The position numbers were made by a program, and so were the translations under genes. Shown piece by piece: positions 1 through 12,400 of a stretch of DNA of 64,000 nt; the stretch's first letter is position 1, and every line of letters begins with the position of its first letter. The notes beneath the pieces were generated by a model that worked only from the letters and a program-made list of their open reading frames with translations, was not told the origin of the DNA and made no database searches. The DNA comes from Dactylis glomerata. Lineage: Eukaryota; Streptophyta; Magnoliopsida; Poales; Poaceae. The stretch covers positions 682,001 to 746,000 of the forward strand of contig QXEO01000549.1 of assembly GCA_007115705.1 (NCBI GenBank), given 5' to 3'.

Positions 1-452
1 GTTTAGAATGGCATAGTGAAGATAGATATTTATGTGTTCAATTATGTTATCTTTGTTGAGAGTGTCCACTAGTGAAAGTATGATCCCTAGGCCTTATTTC
101 CAAGCATTGAAACACCATTTACATTCAGTTTTGTTACATGTTTGCTCGCAGCGATATTTTATTTCAGATTGCATTTACTACTTATAATCATCCATATTAC
201 TTGTATTTCACTATCTCTTCGCCGAACTAGTGCACCTATATATCTGACAAGTGTATTGGGTGTGTTGGGGACACAAGAGACTTCTTGTATCGTAATTGCA
301 GGGTTGTTCGAGAGCGATAGCTTTGACCTCCTCCTCCCCGAGTTCGATAAACCTTAGGTGATCCACTTAAGGGTAACTTGCTGCTGTTCTACAAACCTCT
401 GCACTTGGAGGCCCAACACTGTCTACAAGAATAGAAGCGTGCGTAGACATCA
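1..452 (+). mobile_element. 3' part of a Gypsy-like LTR (truncated by window start)
   Basis: The stretch reads like the 3' portion of a long grass Gypsy LTR. It contains the phrase around 258-275 (gtgttggggacacaagag), then a conserved tract at about 340-452 ending in gacatca, the usual CA terminus of Sabrina/Athila-like LTRs. No PBS follows (grass members normally continue with a tggcgccg PBS), so this is a solo LTR or a 3' LTR in plus orientation. The 5' end and TSD lie outside the window. Family assignment is from memory of grass repeats and is not verified. Confidence 0.5.
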
Positions 453-2098
453 GTAGTTCAAGTTAACACTTAACTGGCTTACCTATCGGCAGATTACTCC
501 ACACTAGCAGAATTCCCGTGCTTTGCTACGGACTATAAAAAACAGTGACATGTTACTGGAATACCTGAAATTTTGTATTATAGTGTAGAAAGCATAAAAA
601 CAAATCCAATTAAATGAAATACTTCAGTGCCAGATCAGATCAGAGTGTATAACATACAAATTTGCTAGTCATGCCAAATAAGTACAGACATGCCTCACAG
701 CAACAATCTTAGTAACAAAACCTAAAAATCAAAGATAAGTAAGTTGCGAGTACATTCGTCCGTAGTAAGTACACCGCTTATGTCAACATACTTTCAACTG
801 CATTAAGATTTCAAACTACAAGCGTAGTCATAATGGAAATTGCATTCTTCTAAGAAGGAAATACAAATCCATATCGGAGTAACCGTAGTTGATATACTTC
901 TTTGCTCTACTGGGCTGCTTCATATTGGTTTCTCCTATGGTCTCTTTGAAGAGATGGGGATACTTCAGCGTGGTTTGTTTTATTGCTCATATTCTTGTAG
1001 GCAGTTTTCTCTTCCCAACTCCCACCCGCTCACATGAGAACAACTGCGTCGTTACATGTGAATTGTCTTAACCAACGGAGCCTGAATGTTCTCGTCTAAG
1101 CAAGCTGAGGGTTCATGTACAGTCATATTATTTTATTCCATACAAACTATCAGTCTAAAAATAAACTGGTTGAGCTGTCGCAGTTGCTATCAACAAACAA
1201 GTGATGACAGAGTTAAGAGCACTGAACGCTGAATGAAGTTCAGCCTACTGAACTTTGCTTCCGACTTATTTTTTTGCATTTGCAATTTTCCAAAGTTGTT
1301 GGACAGACACTGCTTAGACCATCTTGGTCTGCAATTGCCTTCGTCCGATAAAGAACGAACTGGTTATTCCGTTCATGTAAAAGCTTTCCAAAATTTGAGG
1401 ATTGATGATGAGAACAAATTGAGCATTTGTCCAGTATATTTTCCTGGCAAATCATTTGAGGAAGGAGCTCGGGCTACAACCTGCAACCGAGCGCGGAGCG
1501 GACCCTCTGGCCATGGATAGCATCGACAGCAACTTGCTTCTGCTGATGAACTCCGCCACCGACACCAGTTTCAGGAGCAAAAGAGAAGTTGTGCACTCCA
1601 TATTCCCGCAGAGCTAGACGGCCAAGCAACATCGAAAGAGATCTGTCAACCCCTTTCCTTCCGTCACCATGACGGCGAAGAAAAGGAGATAGAGCCTCAA
1701 GATCTGCTCGAGACCCAACTCCACCGAGCTTATTTGAGGACGCCCTTCCAGATCCACCCATTCCCCTCATCCCCCACCACCCAAGATGAAGAAGAACGGC
1801 CTTCACCAGACCCCCTGCTCACCGGTAGCTGAGGCAGGCAGAATGACGGCATGACGCAATTCTCCACGTAGGAAAAGCAAAGCCTAAGACGGTTCCCTCC
1901 CCCGCCCTAGCTCCGGGCGGCAGAGCCACCGGAGAAGCCACCCTCACCAGATCGGTACCTCCTCGAACGGTCGTGCTGCGGGGAGAAGGTGGGAGAGGGG
2001 GACAACTTGGGAGACAACCACGACAGGTTGAACTGCGGGTTGATTCTGAAGTTGCAGAGGGGCTAAATTGAAAAGTACACAGCGATGGACATACCAAC
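453..2098. other. Unassigned stretch with GC-rich exon-like sequence
   Basis: No gene can be named here. 453-1230 is AT-rich and without a convincing coding frame. 1470-2080 is GC-rich and looks like a 5' UTR or first exon; short open frames exist on both strands (for example minus strand 1474-1806, 110 codons) but none has a family signature. At 504-507 there is a ctag preceded by a, followed within 20 bases by the short imperfect hairpin cccgtgctttgctacgg. That is the layout of a Helitron 3' end read on the minus strand, so this stretch and the neighbouring B3 exons may be captured gene pieces. Confidence 0.3.
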
Positions 2099-2690
2099 CT
2101 ATGGTCGCATTGCCGTATTATTTGTAGAGATATGGATAAGTAGTACATCCTCGTCATTTGGTTCAACTTCGAACACAGCTATGTCACCATCAGACATGCA
2201 TGAGGTGGTCACAAGCGTGCTCCAGTTACTTGTAATCTGGGCACGACCATCCTTGCCCATCCGAAGTTTGACGTAATGCACATCCTGCTCAGTTTCACCT
2301 TCAGGTACATATGGGTCGTCAGTGTAGGCTGGCACCATAATATCTCCTGCTTCCAGGTACTGCCTGAGATAGAGTTGGCTGTACGACTTCGAAAATACCT
2401 GATATGATAGTATAGATACTAGGGTGTCAGTTGAGCACACACGTTAATATTGACTGTGTACAATGAAATCTTACCATCTTTGACTTCCCACGGGCTGTCA
2501 CAGACTTCTTGACAGAGCAGACATACAAAGGGATCACCGGATTATCACTCTCAAGCCTCCGTGAGACCAATTTGAGAATGCCAATCCTTGCATAAGACAT
2601 TGGTACATCATTTCTGTAAACGATGTTCTTTAGCTCCCAAGGTGCTAGGTCAAGAGCCCCCCCTTTTATACCCCTAACAATGGGACCTAC
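2099..2690 (-). CDS. B3-domain DNA-binding protein, partial, two exons
   Basis: Two minus-strand exons join in phase. The upstream exon (about 2690 to 2475) ends at atg followed by the donor gtaag (2474-2470). The downstream exon starts at 2397 after a tatcatatcag acceptor and ends at a stop at 2099-2101. The encoded C-terminal half has the B3 pattern: a basic start (VFSKSYSQLYL), a central beta-rich part (HYVKLRMGKDGRAQITSNW), then a GD-x-AVFEV strand (SDGDIAVFEV) and a final LLIHIS strand. B3 domains bind DNA in plant transcription factors such as the REM/ARF/ABI3 groups. The N-terminus is missing; 2700-2880 may hold a further exon but I cannot place it. A pseudogene or a Helitron-captured fragment is possible, because no promoter or first exon is seen and TE sequence surrounds it. 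Confidence 0.6.
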
Positions 2691-2934
2691 ATGAATTATT
2701 TCATGAATGAGATATATGTCCTATCTCTCAAATTCTATAACCAGACATGTATAAGTGATTACCATCATCTATCAGCGCTGGTCCTAGATGGGTGTGGTAA
2801 TGGTAAGACCTGGGACTGTGCCCAATCACACAGTTCTCATTGTTGGAGGGATAGTCATAGCATTCTTCATGATGTTGCATTGTAACCTGTAATTGTCTAA
2901 GGGACAGTTCATTATCATTTTAAAACAGGAACAT

Positions 2935-3793
2935 GACAATATAACCAATAGCATTACATAGCTTCCAATAGCAATTTAAAAGCTCCACCAAGAGCATGTC
3001 CTAACTATGTATAATCATTGGAATCTGACCTCATTGGAAAGACCTAAAGCATGCCAATTTTGTGAAGAGTTTGCCTATGAATCCTTGGCATGCAATTTTT
3101 GGTATATTCCCAAGGTACTACATCACATACAATGACTCCATGCGCTGGTTTTCCAATTTTTTGATTTTATTTGTATTTCTTTTGCTCACTTTTGAAATCT
3201 AGGGCAAACTCATAGTGTCGTAAGCCCTAACCCCATAACCCATCACATCTATTTACTTTTTCTAAATAATCAATTATAAATCACCAAAAATCATGATGTC
3301 GCTTGCAATGTTTGATATAGAAATAACCAAGAGTGTGGCTAAGCTTTCAATTATCATATGTAAACTAGAACATGATTTTATACCCAATAGCTTTACATAG
3401 CTTCCAATAGCAATTTAAAAGCTCCACCACAAGCATGTTCTAACTATGTATGATTATTGGAAACTGACCTCCCAAAAGCATGCCAATTTTGTGAAGAGTT
3501 TGCCTATGAATCTTTGGCATGCCCTGTTTAGTATTTTTCCAAGGTACTACATCACATACCATGACTCCATGAACTGGTTTTCCAATTATTTGATTTTATT
3601 TGTATTTCCTTTGCTCACTTTTGAAATCTTGGTCAAACTCACGGTGCCGTCACCCCATCTATTTTCTTCTTCTAAATAATAAGTTATAAATCACCAAAAA
3701 ACATGATGTAGAATGCAATATTTGATATAGAAATCACCAAGAGCATGACATAGCTTTCAATTATCATTTAAAATTCATCTCAACAAGAACATG
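2935..3793 (+). repeat. Tandem repeat, units 1 and 2 (about 440 and 419 bp)
   Basis: Two consecutive, clearly related units (2935-3374 and 3375-3793) share long blocks, for example the tract around ttacatagcttccaatagc at 2951 and 3390 (period 439) and the tract around aattttgtgaagagtttgcc. Each unit ends in gaacatg. A third, truncated unit resumes at 37915 on the far side of element A. There is no coding potential. It could be a small satellite-like or TE-derived duplication. Confidence 0.75.
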
Positions 3794-6700
3794 TGTAACA
3801 TCCCAAGATTTTATCAAATTTTGGGGGAATTTTTTTTTGCTTTTGTTTTTGCTTGTGTTGATTGAAAACTCACAGGGATTTAAAACTTTTGAGTTTATTT
3901 AAAAGCTTTATTGGAAAACTAATTCAAACTTTGTATTATTTCTTGAAGAACTTCTTTGAGAAAATGAAAGTTTTCCAAATATTAATTTGCACATAAAATC
4001 TTGCAAGCTTGCTTGCAATGAAAAGAAACAAAATGAATAAATATTTATAAAGATGCATTTCTAAAATTATGTTGGATAATGGATTTCAAAATATTATTTA
4101 TAAAATATATTCTCTGATTTTAACAAGATATATTTCTCAAACCGTAATTCTATTTTATTTATGCAAGCATGTCCTCTTTGCTAGTGCATAAGGTTCTATA
4201 AAAAAAATCTTATTTCTACTTTGAAAATATATATTCTACTGGTTTTAAAACACTGTTGTGCATTTTAGAAAATTTAGGAATTTGTTGAATTGATTTGAAT
4301 AAATTTGCAAAAGTTTGAAACATATCCTAATTCAGAAATTGGTCGGGGCGTCGTTTTGGCCCAGAGGCCAAAGCCAGCCCAGCCCGCCATCTCCCCGAAC
4401 GGAATCGGTACGCTGCCCCACAGCGCAGCCACTGATAGGTGGACCCCATATGTCAGTTGTCTTCCACCTCAAGCAGGAGACCGCCCCGAACACGGCGTCA
4501 CCCGCGGCCGTCCGATTCCGCCTAAACCCTAACCCCCTCGCCAAGCCAGAGCATCTATAAAACCCCCTCGATGCCCTCTCCAATCTCCCTTCCTTAATCA
4601 CATCAGAATGCCACCAGGCTGCGCAAATTTGCTCGTCGGAGTCCGCTGTGTCTGCAGACTTCACAACACGATTCCGATCACCTCGGTGAGCTTGAGCTCC
4701 CCTCTCTCCTCTCAATATCTTCCTCTCCATCTGGCGCATCTGCTGATATTTTTGCCTTGCTCAATCATGCAGCAAATCGAGTGTTGCATCATCACCCGAA
4801 GCCGCCGACGCCTGCAACGTCTCTAGTCGCCTTTCTCACCTCCCCGTGGACGCGATCGACGTCCTCGATCACGCACCCGAGGTCGTCTCACTCCGCTGAA
4901 CCTCGTCGTGCCCTTGTCGTCGTCCCAGCATCGCTAGAACGTCGCCGGAGTCCACCACCTACACGCCTTGCCGGCGATTTCTTGTCGGAACCCTAGCTCA
5001 GGTCTGCCCCTCTCTCTCTTTGAATCTCATCCGTCAAATCTAAATCCTATGGTTCAAATAGATCACTTAACCGAATTGGTATAGATCAATCTGGTGCGTC
5101 CGTTCTCAATTAGATCCAATGGCTCATATCGCTAATCCACCTGAACCGGTATCGACCAATAGAAACACGCCACGCGTCAGCCCCAGATTCAAATAGAATT
5201 CGAATTAGAATTTTGAATCTGTTTTTAGTTGAATCTTGTAAATTCCATATCTTTTGATTCATAGGTTCAAAAATTGCAAATAATATGTCATTGGAAAGCT
5301 TATAACTTGTAGAATCCAGTAGTGCAATAATATTTTCTAGTTTCAGTATTCAAATTGAACTCATTTTCAAATTGAATCAAACCTATATGTTAACTTGTTT
5401 AATTCATATCTTTATTTCCAAGTGTCCAAAAATTGTAAATTTGTAGTTCATGGATTCCTCTGAACCTGTAGAACACCATAGAAACAAGAAACAACAAAGT
5501 GGTTACATGCACACACTTTCTGCATTTAAAACTATCTAAATCACTAATTTGATCATATTTTGAAAACTATAATTTATTTTAGAATAATTCTAATTGTTTT
5601 AGTTTTGTGTTACTGCAAGCTATCAACCAGTATCACTTCTTAATTTTCTTGAGTCATCTCACACTAATTCAAATTCAATTATGAGGATTTGAGTTATTCC
5701 ATCATAGTAATATTTTTTTGTTCCTTTTCAATATTGTTTCTTTCCACCATGCAAGATCTATGACCATATCTAGTCACCAAAACACCTTCATGACACTACC
5801 TAGACACATATTACATCTATCTATACTCAATCTTGTATAACTCACACGTAATCAAATTCCAATGGTGTTAATTGAGTAAAAGTGTGAAACATCTCAATTC
5901 TAGTTTCTACTTGATCATGGTGATGTTGCAATCTATGCCCCTAGTGTGTGTTCTTACTTCATGATTGTTCAATAAACCCTAAATCCAAAGTCTCAAATGT
6001 CATTCTCTCATATGAAATCCTTTGCATAGTTAACTTTGATTCCATGTGTTGAACTATTTAATTTACAAATGAGTTAATTGAGTAATTCAATGCACCCTAA
6101 ACCTTGCCCAAAGCCTAAGTGTACTACATGCTATTTAAGAATAATTTTTGTCACACTTATTCAATAGTACCACTATTGCACTATTTGACACTTGTGTGAG
6201 TTAATTCACATGAGTTATTCCAAGTTCTCTTCATTAAGATCTCATCATTCATATCTTGTCATTCATGAATCCTTTACAATATCTCTACCATCACAAAATC
6301 TTAAGAAGTCTAAATTGTTAAACAAATGCTTTATAATTGTTTGTCCTATGTGATTGTGTTTGTATTGTATGATGTGTTTATGTTGTGTTATTTTGTGTTA
6401 TAGTTTGAACGGAGAGCTACGTGATTAGTTGAGAAGAGTGAAAGATTTTGGACTTCAAAAGGCAAGTGACACACATATCTTCTACCTATTATTACTACTG
6501 CACTAGTGTTTTTCAGTAGTATGCATGATAGGTGGAATACTCAATTGTTTTATAAATTGCTAGACCCTAGTAGAGAGTAGCCAACCTCAAAAATCACCTT
6601 GGTAGGATGCTAAAATACTTAAATGTTGATGCTATGCTTTGATCACTTGTTAAAGTTGTTTTGTGAATAAATTAACAACTTCAACTAAAATGAACTACCT

Positions 6701-7750
6701 GGGTGGATGGGTTTGTTGTGGAGGTGAAGTAGGTGGGTTCTGGGGCACATGCCTCGTAACAGGATGTGTACTCAGGATACTGCTCGGGATGGCCACTCAG
6801 GATTAAAGGGATTAATATGGCTTCCATGATTAAAGTACTTCCAGTGCAGCCTTATGACAATATGGGATCTGTCTTGATTGAGTAGGATTAAGGGTTCAGC
6901 CATAGGGTACTGACAGCAGGTGGTAGCAAAATATAGGGGGTACGGTCAGATCCAGATGGTTGAATGCTTTTTCTGAAAGGTCTTGTCTCATTTTATTTAT
7001 GGGGGTAAAATGAGTCTTAAGGTGAAAGTGCACAACCCTTGCAAGGTGTTTAAATCTAAGCGTTTAGCCGTGTCCTCGGTTATGGACAATTGAGTCTCTA
7101 GTCATGGAATGTTCGGAAGAATCTCATCACCATTTCTGAATGATTTTAGAACTGGACTAGAAACAATCAGGACAAGCTCAGGGCCATGCACTCCGAGGGG
7201 TGGTGGTTTCTGTGTTTCAAACTTTGTTGAGTTTCGCCCAGAACTACATGCCTAATTAACATGTAATGTATGGGGGGTTATCTTGACCCTTATAAATTAA
7301 AATTTTGAAAGAAAGTTTTACAAAGATGATAGGATAAAATTGGCTTTATGCATACTAGCCTTTGAGATCCACTAAGCCAAATACCATGTAGTATAGTCTT
7401 TTCACAAATGCCACCAAATATGTGTCATTTGCCAGTACATTGTTGTACTAACCCCTCTGGGGCTGCATATTCAAACATGCAGGTTTTATTCGGATGAGGA
7501 ACGATTAGTAGGATCTCGAGTGTACATTCCAACATGTCTACCTGTGGAACTTGATGAAGATGGAGGCTCATTGTTACTGTGCTTCATACTGTGTATTCTA
7601 TAAGGTAGAAGATCTATGTAACTGGATTTACGTTGTAATTTTGATGCTATCACAATGATTACTATATTTTGTACTGTGGTGCTATCTATTGATCCAGGGA
7701 GTAGCACATTAACACAGGATTTCTGCCTTTAGCAAAAGGTAGGGCGCTAC
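3794..7750 (+). repeat. Element A, left (5') LTR
   Basis: It is about 3.96 kb and aligns almost base for base with 33928-37909, differing by scattered substitutions and by an indel near 4345 (a purine-rich tract of roughly 35 bp at 34478-34515 is absent here). It carries a TATA box at 4556-4562, GC-rich exon-like sequence at 4360-5000, and long AT-rich sequence from 5000 to 6400. At 6404-6461 lies an exon-like block, and near 7480 a second acceptor-like site. The final base of the LTR is displaced to 30544 by the inserted Gypsy element. Short open frames inside are not supported as genes. Confidence 0.9.
4556..4562 (+). promoter_or_regulatory. Probable TATA box of element A 5' LTR
   Basis: TATAAAA stands about 40 bp before a pyrimidine-rich GC-rich leader, and is preserved in the other LTR at 34730-34736. 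Position and context fit the LTR transcription start; this is inferred and not shown. Confidence 0.5.
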
Positions 7751-8084
7751 TGACGAGGGTTAACTCAACAAATGTCCAATATGAAGGACTTAGGATCGGG
7801 GGAATAGGGCGTCGGATGAACCCGAAGGTGAAATCAGTCGAACAAGGTGTGTATCGAAAGTAAGCGTAGGTGTTAACTTGGCTTGCTTTCAATCTGTCCC
7901 TCACCGTCCTCTCCTGGCCCCTATATATAGGTGGCCAGGTCTCAAGGATCGGGAGGGGTCTGACACAGATTACAATATCGACATACGACATGAACTCGTA
8001 TCTCGACTAGTATTACACTTGGGCCTAGATTAATGGGCCTCAGGGGTACTCAACTGACGGGCTCTATTATCTATACCCTTGTCA
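7751..8084 (-). repeat. Inner Gypsy 3' LTR (334 bp)
   Basis: Matches 30205-30538 at the same length with about 11 differences by eye (roughly 3 percent), mostly transitions. It contains ctatatatagg, a palindromic TATA-like core. Internal sequence next to it reads, on the minus strand, as a purine-rich CTCGGGGGCTAC, the polypurine tract. Confidence 0.92.
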
Positions 8085-9418
8085 GTAGCCCCCGAGATTC
8101 TACCAGAATTGCAGATTCGGGTTGAATCTCAAATCTTCAAATCTTTGACTTGGTCAATCTTTCGACTTCTTATTCTCCCTGTATTCAAACATAAACAATT
8201 TTCATTATATTTATTTCGCAAGGGGTTTTGATGAACAAGCCTGACAGCTCTGACGGATCAAGAGGTCAGTTAACTGCTGGAACAGATACTTGTGACCTAC
8301 TTCAAATTCAATCCCCTTGGATTTGAATCTGGGAAACTGGTCAAACCCATTCTTTTGCCGCATTTAGGACTTACAAAGAATGAGTCCCAGTGGTTCTCAA
8401 GGTACCCAGTGCGTCCACTAGGATTTTCTTTGCGTCATAGACATGGATAATTACTAGTAGAGCGCATCCATGTGCGTATACCAGGGCACACAGGATGGAT
8501 CCTGGGGTCTTCCCTTCATGATATGTTTCAATCATGGCATTCGAGTTTTGTCGCGATGACGCAACTCGAGAATCATATATCGTAGCCTTGTTCGACTATT
8601 TTCAGTTCTGAAAATCTTTTGGTTGTTCAACCTTGATTAATATAAACTCCCTCCCGATGGTAGTAACAATGCTGCCCAAGTCTTCTGTCGCCTTCTTTGC
8701 TTTCTTTACGCATGTAAAAATATCGTCGAGTGCATGGCCAGCGCTCCCGATGGGAGTAGCCCTCGAGGCTATAGTCGAAAATTTGTTTTGAGTATAGGCT
8801 CAAATAAATTGTCCCTTCTTTGATCATCAGATAATGGATTATTTGATAATATCGTCGGGTGCATGCCCAGTGCTCCCGATGATAGTAGCCCCCGAGGCTA
8901 TAGTCGAATATTTTCAGGTATAGACTCAAAAATGAGTTTTCTGCCTTGATGCCTCTGTATTTTGCATAACAGATTTTCGTCGGGTTCCCTGATCATCACC
9001 AATACCGAGAATGTCATACTAGACTTTTTGCCGAATCTCTCTATGACTGTCTATAACTGTCAGGTTGTACTATAATGCGTTTATTTCTCTTTACTCGAAG
9101 ACTCGTGATGTCATTATCAAAATCACTCTGTATGTGATTTGACTGAGCGCTGACCGTTGCTCGTGGGCAGCACGGTAATTTTACAGTTTTCCTGCCCGTT
9201 AGTGGGCTGCCGTTTCCGCTTCTTGCGCCACATCGCAGCCCATGTTCCTTCATCTGGAAGCTTTATAATGGGGAGGGTGGGGGTTTTTACTGTTTACCAG
9301 TTCCTTGCTTCTTCCGCCACCACCATTGCTGCAATCCTCGTGCGCTTCTGAACTCCTGCGTAGCCCCCGCGCGTAAGTTTCGTAGATGCGTGTCAAGAGC
9401 CTTGCCCACAAGAATCAG
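8085..9418 (-). other. Inner Gypsy 3' untranslated part with repeated PPT-like motif
   Basis: No gene is seen. The true PPT lies against the LTR at 8085-8096 (plus strand gtagcccccgag). A related block recurs at about 8721-8785 and 8850-8915, an imperfect direct repeat with a period near 129 bp. Each copy contains gtagcccycgaggctatagtcg. A shorter gtagcccccg occurs at 9360-9369, just before the antisense gene. Confidence 0.55.
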
Positions 9419-12400
9419 ATGGGGAAGAAGAAGATCACCAACTCGTCGCTCAGCTGGGTGCCATCGGAATTCTCGTAGTCCGATCTCACCAAGGCCCAGA
9501 AGGAGGGTCTCATCGCCAAAGGGGACCAGGTTGTCTTCCCCAGCACCGAGCGCATCCCTAAGCCCCCGAGTGGCTACCGAGTGATGTTCCTCGCCTTCCT
9601 CTTGCGTGGCCTATCTTTTCCTGCCCACAAGTTTCTCCGTGGGCTTCTCTTTGTTTACGGTGTGCAGCTTCACCAGCTCACACCAAACTCGATTTTACAC
9701 ATTGCTTGCTTTGTCACTCTTTGCGAGTCTTTTCTGGGGATCAAACCCCATTGCATTCTCTGGAAATTTCTCTTCGGCATCTGCCCTAGTGTTGCTTTGT
9801 CGAAGAAGCCTGAGCTGGGCGGGGCTGTTGTTTCCGCCCGCACTGAGGTTCATTATTTGGAATTTACCATGGCTGCCTGAGTGCAAGGTTGGAAGAAGAA
9901 GTGGTTTTACATCAAAGACCAGAAAAACTCTTCTTCTGACCAATACGGCATTGCCCCTTTTGATGCCAACCAAGATCTGAAGAAGTTATCATCGTGGGAT
10001 TCGCCTCCCACGAAAGCTGAGATGGAGGATATCAAACCACTGCTAGCTCGCATCCAGGCTCTGAAGAGTGGAAGTGGGGGTGCGCTATCAGGGACTCAGC
10101 TGATGTCGTTCTTTCTGCAACGGCGAGTCCAGCCTCTTCAGCATCGTGTTTCCAAACTTTGGTCATATTCTGGCTTGAAAGATTCTTCTCGATTGTCTGA
10201 AGAGGACATAGATAAGAAGGATCTCGACAAGTGAGTGAGAGCTCTGACTACTCTCACCAAAGATCATGACATTCTAGCATAGCGTCCCTTGAAGCCGAAC
10301 TCGAAGCTACCCAAAAAGCCTGGGATGTTGCCACTGCTGGTAAGGCCGCTGCTAAGAAGTCTACTAAAGCAGCAGCGACCAAGGCGAAGAAAGCAGAAAA
10401 GGCACTTGCTGATGCTAATCAGGGGCGCATTCAGAGAGAGGATGCCATCACTAAGCGTTTGAACCAAATTTCGGCTCTTGCTAGTGGTAAGTATCTTTCT
10501 GCTCTTTTTATCGTCTGCTTGCTCATCTTGCTGATGGTCACTTATTATCCTTTTTGTTTCTGCTTGCAGAGAAAATTGGGGTATCTTTGGCGCCGTTGCA
10601 GCTAGTTGATGAAGATCCTCTCATCGCAGCAGTGAATTTGCTTGAGTTGCACTGGATATCTGTCCAGGAAGTCCTCGAGCTGACTCACCGCGTGCTAACA
10701 CGGATCTTTGTCGGGTTGTGGTGGAAGAAGAAAGCCGATATGCCCGATGTTGATCTCAAGAAGCTTGCCGCCGTCTTTGACACCGCTGAAGATCCTATCT
10801 TGTCGATGAAGAGCCGCTCGGTGAAGCGAGGCGCCAAAGGGGCTATTGCCCTTGCCTATTCACACGGCGAGGAGGTTGATTGGGAGAAGGTTAGCTCTTC
10901 TCGCGGTCGACCTCTTTCGGAGCTGCTGGGTTTCTTTGAGAAGGCGAAGAAATACGCGCCAGGCATCGTGTCAATTATCACTCCTTCAGCGGCTTCTTCG
11001 ACTTCCACGCTAGCTTCTTCGACTCCTGCAACAAGCGCATCAATGCCTCTGCCGAGCGCTGGTGCTACCTCTTCCGCACTTCTGCCACGGAGCCTGCTAC
11101 TGAGGTGGCGTAGATTTAGCCTTCTCTTGTAGTCTTCTTTTCTTTTGATGTAGTGAACTTATTCATGTGTTGCCCAAGAACCAGTCAGGGAAATGTCATG
11201 CTTGATTGAGTTTCTGAGTTGTTTCTTTGTGTTCTTCTTTATTTCTTCCAGTGTGATTGTGCTAGTGGATCGACAAATCTTTGTTGTGGGTCGCCTCCTG
11301 TCGACGCGTCTTGTGCTACGACTCCTCCTGGTCCTCATTCCTCTTGCCGCTGCACTAAGTACTTGTCGAGGATTGCGGACCTCGAAGGTCGTTTGTCTTT
11401 GATGAAGTGTCAAGCGAAGACTGCTATGAACCAGGCCAGTAAATCTTATGGTCTGATGAAGCAGGTATCCATTTTTGAGGATAAGGTGTCGGGTTTGGTT
11501 GCCCGAGTTATGCATCTGGAAGAGTGTGACTCTTTTCTTGTTGATTTCGTCGAGTCAGCTTGTGAACAACTGAAGTGTAAGTTTCCTGCAGACCATCTCG
11601 AAATTTTTGGTGCTATTTTTGCCTTCCATCCTCTAACAAATTTGCGCCTTCCAGGTACTTGCTTACATCCTGCTGATGAGAACCGTCGAGTTGCCGAGCG
11701 AATCGCGGCTTTGGAGAAGGTATCAAAAGATGCGTCTTCTTTGTGGGCTGACGCAAGGCGCCACAGTGTTGTTGTACTCCTGCAGGATCGTGCTCAACAT
11801 ATTGGTGAGGCTGTAGATGGTTGTAAAAAATCCTTGACGACCATGTACTCTGTGACACCCCCGAATTTATCACAAATTCGAAGTGCCCGTTATGCATTCC
11901 ACCACAATCCCAGAATCATTGTTGTGATACACATAACGTAGTTGGTAACCAGTTCCATAGACATTACAATACGATGGTTCAAATACAATGGTCATAGTGA
12001 CCAAGTTCATATTACAACACAATATAGCAGCGGAAATAACGTCTTCGGGTCCATGCCTTCACCCTACAGGCAATGGCGACTCAGGAGACGATCTTAGTTC
12101 TGACACTCTTCTTCATAACCTTCCTCCGGATACTCTTCCCCATAGTCTGGCCAAGTTGATAGCCAGGGACACAACCATGAGTACATTGGATGCACTCGCA
12201 AACCATCTTATAAATGAAATGATGAAGTAGATATGCAAGGTTGATATGGTGGACGAAGCACTTAGTTTAGTTGCAAAAGCTAGTTTTGTTTCCCAAGAAT
12301 GTTCATTGGTAGAAAAGAGGTTTTAGTTCTCTAAGTTCAATCTAAAGAGGAACTTCAAGTGTGTCAATATCACTGTCAAGTCAAGTCATTCACCAAGTTC

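Noticed and set aside
2935..3793. CRISPR-like array
   Set aside because: Two long, adjacent, near-identical units without spacers, in a plant genome; a simple tandem duplication.
7751..8084. Reading this as the promoter of a host gene
   Set aside because: It is one of a pair of 334 bp LTRs with TSD; no host gene follows.
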